Positions 54,054-61,767 of a stretch of 64,000 nt of DNA are shown one piece after another. The translations under genes and the position numbers were made by a program. Positions within the stretch are counted from its first letter, which is position 1, and every line of letters begins with the position of its first letter. The notes under the pieces are model-generated. The model searched no databases. It was not told the origin of the DNA and worked only from the letters and a program-made list of their open reading frames with translations. Origin of the DNA: Candidatus Eisenbergiella intestinipullorum (lineage in GTDB: Bacteria; Bacillota; Clostridia; Lachnospirales; Lachnospiraceae); the NCBI GenBank assembly GCA_019119815.1, contig DWWH01000066.1, positions 1 through 64,000 of the forward strand, written 5' to 3'.

Positions 54054-55139
54054 ATGAGCGGCCGACTATGGAAATACCTCACTCCGCAGCAGGAAAGGGA
54101 ATTCATCCTGTCGCTGAACCTGCTGCCCGCTTCCTGCCGGAAACGGATGAGCGGGGAAGCGCAGCTCGCCCTTCTGTATGCGATCAGCAACCATGTGGAG
54201 CGGCATTACAGAAAAGTCCGGATACCGAAGAAAGATGGAAAAAGCCGCAGGCTCCTGGTGCCGGACGGGCTGTTGAAGGGAGTCCAGAGAAACATCCTCC
54301 GTCACTGCCTGGACGGCAGGAGCGTTTCGGAGTATGCCTGTGCGTACCGGCGGGGGCTGTCGGCCGCGGACAATGCCGCACCCCATGCGGGAGGAGGAAA
54401 GGATAAGCTTCTTTTGAAGCTGGACATCCGGGATTTTTTTGACAGCATCCTGTTTTGGCAGGTATATGGAGCCGCTTTTCCGGGGAGTCTGTTTCCGCCG
54501 GCAGCAGCCGGACTTCTGACGCATCTGTGCTGCTGCGGCGACCGCCTTCCGCAGGGGGCACCAACCTCCCCGGCCATCTCCAATCTGGTGATGAAGCCCT
54601 TCGACGAGTTTATGGGAGCCTGGTGCCGGCAGCGGCAGATCGTCTATACCCGTTACTGTGATGATCTGACTTTTTCCGGCGCGTTTGACCCAAAAGCGGT
54701 TTACCATAAGGCCAGACATTTGCTGGAGGCCATGGGGTTTGCACTGAACGCCGAAAAAACGGCGCTGAGGAACCGGGGAATGCGTCAGAGCGTTACCGGT
54801 CTGGTGGTGAATGAACGGGTGCGGACAGGAGTGCCATATCGCAGGAGGATCCGGCAGGAGATGTATTACTGCCGGAAATATGGCGTAGGGGAGCACCTGC
54901 AGGCTGTGGGAAGACTGACCGGAACGGAAACACAGGAGGAAGCGGCGGAGGCGGAGAGGGCGTTTCTGTGCGCCCTTTTGGGGAAGATCGGCTATGTTCT
55001 CCTGCTGGAACCGGAAAACCGGGAATTCCTGGAATACCGGGAAATCTGCAGGGGGATGCAGGCAGAACAGGAAAAAGCCTCCTGTCCGCCGGCCTGCGGT
55101 GAGCGGGAGCAAAAAAGAAGAGGAGGAAAAGAAAAATGA
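54054..55139 (+). CDS. Retron reverse transcriptase
   Basis: The ATG at 54054 follows AAAGGAGGG; the frame also opens at 53964 inside the RNA region. The 361-residue protein has the RT order LKLDIRDFFDS (catalytic Asp124), LPQGAPTSPAISNLV (165-179), TRYCDDLTFSG (catalytic Asp203 and Asp204) and GFALNAEKT. Two retron-specific marks are present: NAAPH (107-111, the NAxxH motif) and VTGLVVN (from 247, the VTG motif). The catalytic box is YCDD where most retrons have YADD. The last 35 residues are a charged, low-complexity tail with no fused effector domain. It should prime from the RNA upstream to make branched msDNA. The following GH5-like gene overlaps by 4 nt. Confidence 0.9.
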   Translation: MSGRLWKYLTPQQEREFILSLNLLPASCRKRMSGEAQLALLYAISNHVERHYRKVRIPKKDGKSRRLLVPDGLLKGVQRNILRHCLDGRSVSEYACAYRRGLSAADNAAPHAGGGKDKLLLKLDIRDFFDSILFWQVYGAAFPGSLFPPAAAGLLTHLCCCGDRLPQGAPTSPAISNLVMKPFDEFMGAWCRQRQIVYTRYCDDLTFSGAFDPKAVYHKARHLLEAMGFALNAEKTALRNRGMRQSVTGLVVNERVRTGVPYRRRIRQEMYYCRKYGVGEHLQAVGRLTGTETQEEAAEAERAFLCALLGKIGYVLLLEPENREFLEYREICRGMQAEQEKASCPPACGEREQKRRGGKEK

Positions 55140-56221
55140 GAGAACGCTGGAGTAAGGAACAGGCATGGGAGTGGTACAGAAAGCAGCCATGGGTGATGGG
55201 GATCAACTATGTTCCTTCCATCACGCTGCACGGGATCGAGCTGTGGCAGGAGGATACCTATCCCGAGGTAATTCAGAGCGTACGGGGAGAATTCGCGCTG
55301 ATGGAGGAGATCGGGCTGAACGGCGTGCGCATGTTCCTGCCTTTTTCCGTCTGGTATTACGACCGGGAAAAGTTCCTGGACCGGGTGGATGGCTTCCTGG
55401 AGGAGCTGGCGGCAAGAAAGATCACCATGATGCCGGTCATTTTCAACGACTGTGTGGATTTCGGACGCCCGGCGGACATCACGCCCGAGAGGACGCATGG
55501 CTGGCAGAAATATGACATCGGACACCATGGCGGTCATAAGGACAATCCTTTTACCGGAGAGCAGCGGAAGGTGGGCTGGTGCCTCTGGGATGAGCCGGAA
55601 TGGAGAGGCGTGCAGGAGGAATATCTGACAGCGTTTCTGGAACGGTTCGGAAAGGACGAGAGGATCTATGCATGGGATCTGTGGAACGAACCGGGGAACA
55701 GCAACCGGCACGATATGAGCATCCCGTATCTCAAACGGGTCTTTGAGCTGGCAAGGAGCCTGGATCCCATCCAGCCGCTGACGGCCGGCGTGTGGAGCTA
55801 TCCGGAGGATTACGGAGTGAATGAAGAGGCGGATGTGGAGCCCATTCAGCGCCTGGCTCTGGACGAGTCTGACATTGTCACCTTCCACCAGTATGAGGAT
55901 TTTGACCGCGTCAAACGGACGGTGGAGAAGCTGAAGAAAGAAGGCCGTCCGATGATGAATACGGAATGGCTGAACCGGGTACAGGATAACTTCATCCAGG
56001 ATAACCTGCCGCTGTATCACAAAGAAGGGATCGGAAGCTACAGCTGGGGGCTTGTGGCCGGGAAATCCCAGCATTTCCTGCCGTGGGATCAGCTCTGGAA
56101 GAACAGGCAGCTGCCGCTCTACCGCTGGCAGCACGACCTCTTTGATACCTTCCATACGCCGTATGATGAGGAAGAGCTGGAACTGATGAAAAAACTGGGA
56201 AAGAGAAACGGGGAGAACTGA
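55136..56221 (+). CDS. GH5-like (cellulase fold) glycoside hydrolase, coupled to retron RT
   Basis: The 361-residue protein starts with an ATGA overlap on the RT stop, behind AGGAGG. It is a TIM-barrel of the GH5 type: opening WVMGINYVPSITLHG, the acid/base Glu in WDLWNEPGNSN, a later HQYEDF and the likely nucleophile in MMNTEWLNR. There is no signal peptide, so it works inside the cell on an imported sugar. Nothing ties it functionally to the retron except the coupling, which may be accidental. The exact GH family could also be an unclassified neighbour of GH5. Confidence 0.82.
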   Translation: MRERWSKEQAWEWYRKQPWVMGINYVPSITLHGIELWQEDTYPEVIQSVRGEFALMEEIGLNGVRMFLPFSVWYYDREKFLDRVDGFLEELAARKITMMPVIFNDCVDFGRPADITPERTHGWQKYDIGHHGGHKDNPFTGEQRKVGWCLWDEPEWRGVQEEYLTAFLERFGKDERIYAWDLWNEPGNSNRHDMSIPYLKRVFELARSLDPIQPLTAGVWSYPEDYGVNEEADVEPIQRLALDESDIVTFHQYEDFDRVKRTVEKLKKEGRPMMNTEWLNRVQDNFIQDNLPLYHKEGIGSYSWGLVAGKSQHFLPWDQLWKNRQLPLYRWQHDLFDTFHTPYDEEELELMKKLGKRNGEN

Positions 56222-56252
56222 AATTCTTTCATAATAAAGACAGGATATAAGG

Positions 56253-56298
56253 ACAGAACAGCCGCCGATGCGAACCGCCGCATCGGCGGCTGTTCTGT
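56253..56298. terminator. 20-bp perfect hairpin after the GH5-like gene
   Basis: ACAGAACAGCCGCCGATGCG (56253-56272) pairs at all 20 positions with 56279-56298 around AACCGC. No T-run follows; it may still end or protect the transcript. Confidence 0.6.
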
Positions 56299-56419
56299 TG
56301 TGCCGGAAGAAAAGTCACGGAATGAAGGCCGGATCCGGGCCGGAATGCAATCCTTCATGCCGGCCGGCAGGGACCGGCACGGGTCCTGGCAGCAAGAAAT
56401 ATTTCATATATAAGATAAA

Positions 56420-56480
56420 TATCTAATATAATAATTGACAAATATGCAATTAAAGAATATATTAAAAACTATATTAGATA
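56420..56480 (+). promoter_or_regulatory. Promoter with flanking operator arms, MFS/ArsR operon
   Basis: TTGACA (56435-56440) and TATATT (56458-56463) have a 17-nt spacer. A perfect 11-bp inverted repeat, TATCTAATATA at 56420-56430 and TATATTAGATA at 56470-56480, brackets the core promoter. The surrounding 130 nt are extremely AT-rich. A regulator binding both arms would block the promoter; the ArsR protein at 57961 is the obvious candidate. Confidence 0.7.
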
Positions 56481-56588
56481 AATATAAAATATATATCCGA
56501 TATATGTCAAATGATAAACAAACAAAACGGCGGTCCTTCGGCTCCGCCCGGATGAGGACAGAAATCAGGCTTCGGCATGGAGGAAAAA

Positions 56589-57971
56589 ATGAGGACAAAA
56601 ACAAAAGCAGGGTCAGGAACGGAAATAAAGGCAAAAAAGAAGGCGGCGATCAACGGCAACCGTCCCTTTCTGAACTATCTGATCTCCCGGATGCTGAACC
56701 GTTTTGGGGATTCCATCGACGTATTTCTGCTGAGCTGGCTGGTTTACGGCCTGAGCGGCTCGGCGTCCCTGTCGGCGCTGGCAGTGGGGCTGAACTATCT
56801 GCCCACCATTCTGCTCCAGCCTCTTGCCGGGGCGTTTGTGGAGCAGCTTCCCAAACGCCGGGTGATCGCGCTGACGGATGCGGGAAGGGCGCTGCTTGTG
56901 GCCGGCTTTTTCGGACTGTATCTGACGGGGCGTCTGAATGCCGCGGCGCTGATGGCCGGAACCTTTCTCATCTCCACGCTGGAAGCCTTTGCTTCGCCCG
57001 CTTCCTCCGCCGCTCTGTCCGGTCTGCTGAAGGCGGAGGAGTACGACTCCGGGATGTCCCTTTATCAGGCGGGCAGCAGGATCATGGAGCTGGCGGGGAC
57101 GGGAGCGGCCGGTTTGCTGATCGCCGCGGCAGGAAACGGAGGCGCGCTGGCTGTGGACCTGTTCTGCTTTGCAGCAGCCTGCCTGCTGGTGAGCCGGGTG
57201 CCGGAGACTGGCGGCACGGAGGGCGGTATATCCGACTGGCTGCATGATCTGCGGGAGGGATTTCAGTTTATCAGGACTTCCAAGCCCCTGCTTTTTGTCG
57301 TTTCTGCCGCCGCCTTCCTGAATGCGGCGCTCACGCCCGGAAACGCTCTTCAGGCCGCCCTGTTTCAGGATGTATACCGGAAGGGAAGCGGCGCTCTTTC
57401 CGCAATGGGGATCTGCACCACGGTGGGGATGCTCCTCGGGGCCGGCCTGCATTCCGCAGCGGCGAACAGCCGGGGCAAGGCGGGGAAGGGAAAAGGGGAC
57501 ATTGACAGGATTCTTCCGGGCTGTGCTATACTGATGGGGAGTTATTATCTGGTGCTTGCCTGGCTGGGGACGGCGCACCCTGCGGACGTGGTCTTTTATC
57601 CGGTCCTTTTTTCCGTGAGCCTGCTTTTCGGCGTGTCGGTGGGACTGGCGAATACGGCGGTTTCCGTGCTTCTGCTGCGGGTGGTGCCCACCTCCTTCAT
57701 GGCACGGGCTTCCGCCGTCATGAATGCCGGATGTACCGCTGCGGTGCCGTTCACCTCGTTTCTGGTATCCGCCGTCTGCGCCAGGGCGTCCGTGGTCAGC
57801 GTGCTGGCAGGAACTGCGATGCCGGTGTTGGCGGCGGCGGTCATCCTGAGGGGAAGGGGTAGGAGGAAAGGTTTCCCGGCTTTGGAAAAGAAAACAGATG
57901 GCGGACCCCGGAGCGTGGAAAACGGCGGAGCGGCTTCAGGAAAGGAAGAAGGAGAACGGGATGAGGATTGA
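56589..57971 (+). CDS. Major facilitator superfamily exporter
   Basis: I use the ATG at 56589, which has GGAGG just upstream; the ATG at 56577 has no ribosome site. The 460-residue protein starts with a basic cytosolic stretch (about 20 residues). About twelve helices follow in the pattern of MefA/enterobactin-type exporters: NRFGDSIDVFLLSWLVYGLSGS in helix 1, and LLQPLAGAFVEQLPKRRVIALTDAGRA around the helix 2-3 loop. It probably exports a drug or metabolite. It overlaps the ArsR gene by 11 nt, so both are one operon and the regulator likely senses the exported compound. Confidence 0.87.
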   Translation: MRTKTKAGSGTEIKAKKKAAINGNRPFLNYLISRMLNRFGDSIDVFLLSWLVYGLSGSASLSALAVGLNYLPTILLQPLAGAFVEQLPKRRVIALTDAGRALLVAGFFGLYLTGRLNAAALMAGTFLISTLEAFASPASSAALSGLLKAEEYDSGMSLYQAGSRIMELAGTGAAGLLIAAAGNGGALAVDLFCFAAACLLVSRVPETGGTEGGISDWLHDLREGFQFIRTSKPLLFVVSAAAFLNAALTPGNALQAALFQDVYRKGSGALSAMGICTTVGMLLGAGLHSAAANSRGKAGKGKGDIDRILPGCAILMGSYYLVLAWLGTAHPADVVFYPVLFSVSLLFGVSVGLANTAVSVLLLRVVPTSFMARASAVMNAGCTAAVPFTSFLVSAVCARASVVSVLAGTAMPVLAAAVILRGRGRRKGFPALEKKTDGGPRSVENGGAASGKEEGERDED

Positions 57972-59043
57972 GTTTGGAAGAAGATGCAGCATGATGAAGG
58001 AGGCAATGTCTCTCCTGGAGCTGGCGGTAAACAGGAATGAGGCAGAATGGCGCAGGTATCTGTCGGCGCCGGAGCGCTTCGGGCAGGAGATGGAATCGGG
58101 AATCCTTCTGCAGAAGGAGCTTCTGGAGCTGGCAGGGAAGATTCCGGTCACGGAGCCCATGCGCCGCTATCTGGAATACTATCAGGAAAAAGGTCTGGGC
58201 TGTCCGGCCCGGAACCTGGTGTGTACCTTCGGAGCGGAGGAAACGGACAGCGTGGAGGAAATGAAGGAAACGGTACTGCGGGGGCTGAGCCGCTATTCCT
58301 TTGATGCCTTCCCGGATTTTTCCTCCTATTCGCCTTCGGACAGGGAGCTTCCTCTGGAGGGAGAGCCGGCAGGCTTCCTGTCCAGCGTGAAAAAGCTGGA
58401 GCTGGAGGAGAAATTCAAGGCGCGGCTGATTTTCACCTTTCAGGACCCGGAAGAGAGCCTGGAGGAGCTGGGGGAGCTGCTGAGCCGGGCGGCGGAGCTG
58501 CTGGAGCCTTTCCGGAGCCGGATGGAGGCGGAGGAAGAGAAGAGGGAGCGGTACTGGAGAGACTATTTTGATTCCCATTCCCTGGAGGAATTTTTATCCC
58601 TGGCGGGAGTTGATCTGGAAAACTGCAGCTACGACAGGGTGCTGATCCGGTGGAATGCGGCAGGAGGGATGTATCTGAGTCTGGATATGGGAGAGGACGG
58701 AAAAGACGACGGCTGCCTGAAAATCAGCATGGGCGTCCTCATGAACGAGAAGCTGATCCGTTCTATCAAAAAAGGAGACGGGGACAGAGCGCTGGAGCTG
58801 ATGGCCGATCCGGTGAAAAGGGAGATCCTTCTGTACATCCGCCAGACTCCCCATTTTGGCAGGGAGCTGGCGGAGCATTTCGGGCTGACCACGGCGACCA
58901 TCTCCTATCATATGCAGGAGCTTCTGAATGAAGGACTGGTCGTGGTGCGCCAGCAGGGAAAGCGGTCCTATTACAGCCTGAACCGGGAGCGGGTGCGCGA
59001 GGTTCTGGACTGGATGGAGAGGCTGTTCCTGAACTGGAATTAA
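57961..59043 (+). CDS. ArsR-type regulator with large N-terminal domain
   Basis: The ATG at 57961 lies inside the end of the MFS gene. The 360-residue protein is far longer than a typical 100-residue ArsR. Only the last 90 residues form the winged helix (DPVKREILLYIRQTPHFGRELAEHFGLTTATISYHMQEL, then a VVRQQGKRSYYSL wing). The first 260 residues are Glu-rich and mostly helical, with no metal-binding Cys pattern, and probably form a ligand-sensing or dimer domain. It would control the operon through the inverted repeat at 56420-56480. It ends only 5 nt from the convergent hydrolase gene. Confidence 0.85.
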   Translation: MRIEFGRRCSMMKEAMSLLELAVNRNEAEWRRYLSAPERFGQEMESGILLQKELLELAGKIPVTEPMRRYLEYYQEKGLGCPARNLVCTFGAEETDSVEEMKETVLRGLSRYSFDAFPDFSSYSPSDRELPLEGEPAGFLSSVKKLELEEKFKARLIFTFQDPEESLEELGELLSRAAELLEPFRSRMEAEEEKRERYWRDYFDSHSLEEFLSLAGVDLENCSYDRVLIRWNAAGGMYLSLDMGEDGKDDGCLKISMGVLMNEKLIRSIKKGDGDRALELMADPVKREILLYIRQTPHFGRELAEHFGLTTATISYHMQELLNEGLVVVRQQGKRSYYSLNRERVREVLDWMERLFLNWN

Positions 59044-59048
59044 GGAAA

Positions 59049-60044
59049 TCAGTTCAGGAAACGGATATCCGGTTCATCACCCAGAGGGAACAGCTTCAGC
59101 TCCTGTTCATCCAGATTTTCGCTGAAGAGCCGCACTGCCCGGATCCTGCTGTTTTCATAGGTTTTATAATAATAGATTCCCTTTTCCGCGCTGGCGCAGC
59201 AGGAGTAGGTGGTGATGTCGCAGCGTCCTTCCGGCGTGACCACGCTTCCCCGCACCATGGAAACGGAATCCAGGAGATGGAAAAACTGTGAGACCTGCTC
59301 CTCCTCCGTTTTCCCTTCCGGTGAATTCAGCTTATGGAAGGCTGCCTTCACATAACGGGAGGTGGGAGAAGCGTCTCCCGGCAGGCCGATGGCGCCCATT
59401 CCCTGGCCGAACGTCTGGAACGGGACGGAGGAACAGAAACGGTTTTGGGCAGGGAGCGGAGAAAGCCCCTGATACCGGTTCAGGTTCATCTGATGAAAAG
59501 GGAAAGGCGGATTGTTGGTCAGCACACCCACCGGATCCTCGTAGAGGAAAACGCCGTCCTTTGTGGTCTCCAGGACCAGAGCGCCCGTCCGGTCCGCGAT
59601 GTGCCAGTGCAGGGGAGCGAGAGGCAGTGTGGCGGGCGCCGGATGGGAGATGGCAAAGGGAACCGCAAGCGGGCGGAACCTGGAAAGCTTTTCTCTGGCC
59701 TGCGCGAGCGTAGCGCAGGTTCCCAGAATCCAGGGAATCAGCTCATAGGGCGCGGCGGCGTCAGAACCCTCCGGAATGTCCATATCGTAGCAGGCGTTTC
59801 CGGGGAAATTCAGGCCGGCCATATAGAGTCCCTTTTCATTGACAGCCTCGGCATAGAGCGGACAGCCCTCCGCCACGTTTGCCATGCCGATCATGGAAAA
59901 ATGCCGTTCCAGAGACGGCAGCCTGTGAAAATGCAGGGGAAACAGGCGCGGCATGAGAACCACCTGTTCTCCAAAGGAATATTCCAGATCCAGATTGCGG
60001 CCAAAATAGCCGCCGCCCTGAAGCAGCGCGATGCTTGTACACAT
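59049..60044 (-). CDS. Choloylglycine hydrolase family enzyme (bile salt hydrolase-like)
   Basis: The start at 60044 (MCTSIALLQGGGYFGRNLDLE) follows GGAGG and places Cys2 as the N-terminal nucleophile after Met removal, as in all Ntn-type choloylglycine hydrolases. The 331-residue length is normal. Active-site residues can be seen: Arg in GRNLD, the nearby Asp, Asn in VLTNNPPFPFH and Arg in SRYVKAAF. Family members cleave the amide bond of conjugated bile salts or of penicillin V. A gut habitat favours the former, but the exact substrate cannot be read from sequence. It is convergent with the ArsR gene with almost no gap. Confidence 0.9.
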   Translation of the reverse strand: MCTSIALLQGGGYFGRNLDLEYSFGEQVVLMPRLFPLHFHRLPSLERHFSMIGMANVAEGCPLYAEAVNEKGLYMAGLNFPGNACYDMDIPEGSDAAAPYELIPWILGTCATLAQAREKLSRFRPLAVPFAISHPAPATLPLAPLHWHIADRTGALVLETTKDGVFLYEDPVGVLTNNPPFPFHQMNLNRYQGLSPLPAQNRFCSSVPFQTFGQGMGAIGLPGDASPTSRYVKAAFHKLNSPEGKTEEEQVSQFFHLLDSVSMVRGSVVTPEGRCDITTYSCCASAEKGIYYYKTYENSRIRAVRLFSENLDEQELKLFPLGDEPDIRFLN

Positions 60045-60233
60045 AAAGACCTCCTGCCGGTTGTCTGACCGGCCTTTTTGTTCTGGGTTTCCGGTGTCTG
60101 TTCTTTCCATTATTATATCCGCCTTTTGAAAAATCAACAAGCCCGTATGCAGCGGCGATCCATATGTTACGGTTCGCCGGCCTGCCGGTGGATGGTGACG
60201 CCCACAGGGGAACAGCCTGCGGACAGTAATAAG

Positions 60234-60262
60234 TTGACTGTATGGGGGAGAACGGGTAGAAT
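60234..60262 (+). promoter_or_regulatory. Promoter of the second MATE gene
   Basis: TTGACT and TAGAAT are 17 nt apart, ending 38 nt before the start at 60300. Confidence 0.6.
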
Positions 60263-60299
60263 ATTTTTCAGAGCATTTTACAAAGGAAGTTGAAGCGCA

Positions 60300-61730
60300 G
60301 TGAACAGAATTCGGAGTTATTACCGGGAAAACAGAGGCATTTTTCAGACCATTTTTTATCTGTCCTGGCCCGCGGTGGTGGAGCAGGCCCTGCAGACGCT
60401 GGTGCAGTACATCGACACGGCCATGGTGGGCAGGCTGGGCGCGCAGGCGTCCGCGGCGGTGGGGCTGACCAGCACCATGACCTGGCTGGTGAACGCCCCT
60501 CTTTTTGCCATGGGAATCGGCGTGCTGTCCAGCATCGCGGAGTCCATCGGCGCCGGGGACGGGGAGAAGGCGAGAAAATACGGCATCCAGTCGCTGTATT
60601 TCGCCCTGGTTCTGGGCATCATTCTGGGAGCGCTGATGGTGGGAATCAGCCCTTTTCTGCCCCGGTGGCTGGGGGCGGAGCCGGAGCTGTACCGGGACGC
60701 GTCTCTGTATTTTGCCATCTGCTGTTCGCCCATGATTTTCCGTGCCTTCTCCGTCATTCTGGGAAGCGTGATGCGGGGAGCGGGCGATACCAGAAGCCCC
60801 ATGACGGCAAATATCCTCATGAATCTGACCAATATCGTTTTCAACTTTTTCCTGATCTATTCCACCCGGCCTCTGCGGCTGGGCGGGATGACGGTGATGA
60901 TTCCGGGCGCGGGGCTGGGCGTCGTGGGAGCGGCCGTCGGAACGGCTGTGGCCTACTGCGTGGGCGGCGTTTTCATGATCGTGGTATACTGGAAAAACCG
61001 GATTCTTTCCCCGAAGGGATATCCGCTGCGGTTTGACCGTACTCTTGCGGCCAAATGCCTGCGGATCGGAACGCCTGTGGCGATGGAGCGCATCAGCGCC
61101 TGTCTGGGGCAGGTGGTATTCACCTCACTGGTGACGCGGCTGGGCACGCTGGCCCTCGCCACCCATTCCATCGCCATCACCGCGGAGCAGGCCTTCTACA
61201 TCCCCGGCTACGGCATGCAGGCGGCCGCCTCCACCATGGCGGGAAACGCGCTGGGAAAGCGGGATGAACGGGAATTCAGACAGGTGACCAAAACCATCGC
61301 CGCCATCGCGGTCGTCCTGATGACCATGACGGGCGCGCTCCTGTTTTCCTTCCCCGGCATGATGATGTCTCTGTTTACGGAGGATGCGCAGGTCATCGCC
61401 GGAGGGATTACGGTGCTGCGGATCGTGGCGGTTTCCGAGCCCATGTTTGCGGCTCTGATCATTTTTGAGGGCGTCTTTAACGGCATCGGGGACACCAGAG
61501 CGCCCTTTGTATTTTCCATCATCTCCATGTGGGGCGTGCGGATCGTGGGAACCTGTCTCTGCGTGTTCTTCCTTCATGCGGGGCTGGAGCTGGTATGGGT
61601 GTGCATGGTGGGAGACAACGTGACCCGCTGTCTGCTGCTGGGGCACCGGTTTGTGAAGGGAGCGCGGAGCCGGAACGGCTGCTGGAAGAAGAAATTCGCC
61701 GTCAGCGCATGCGGACCGGCGGAAAAATAA
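60300..61730 (+). CDS. MATE family multidrug efflux protein
   Basis: The start is a GTG at 60300 behind AAAGGAAG. The 476-residue protein has twelve helices in two halves. Family segments are LSWPAVVEQALQTLVQYIDTAMVGRLG in the first helices and RIGTPVAMERISACLGQVVF at the start of the second half. The second is closer to NorM/DinF-type MATE proteins than the copy at 16188, so the two are not recent duplicates. It exports cationic drugs or metabolites using Na+ or H+. The helicase gene follows 37 nt downstream and may be co-transcribed. Confidence 0.92.
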   Translation: MNRIRSYYRENRGIFQTIFYLSWPAVVEQALQTLVQYIDTAMVGRLGAQASAAVGLTSTMTWLVNAPLFAMGIGVLSSIAESIGAGDGEKARKYGIQSLYFALVLGIILGALMVGISPFLPRWLGAEPELYRDASLYFAICCSPMIFRAFSVILGSVMRGAGDTRSPMTANILMNLTNIVFNFFLIYSTRPLRLGGMTVMIPGAGLGVVGAAVGTAVAYCVGGVFMIVVYWKNRILSPKGYPLRFDRTLAAKCLRIGTPVAMERISACLGQVVFTSLVTRLGTLALATHSIAITAEQAFYIPGYGMQAAASTMAGNALGKRDEREFRQVTKTIAAIAVVLMTMTGALLFSFPGMMMSLFTEDAQVIAGGITVLRIVAVSEPMFAALIIFEGVFNGIGDTRAPFVFSIISMWGVRIVGTCLCVFFLHAGLELVWVCMVGDNVTRCLLLGHRFVKGARSRNGCWKKKFAVSACGPAEK

Positions 61731-61767
61731 ACAGGAAAGAGGCCTATGGGCCATTGCAGGAATACGT

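Noticed and set aside
54054..55139. Diversity-generating retroelement RT or group II intron maturase
   Set aside because: The RT has NAxxH and VTG motifs and lacks a maturase or endonuclease domain. I saw no template/variable repeat pair or target gene nearby.
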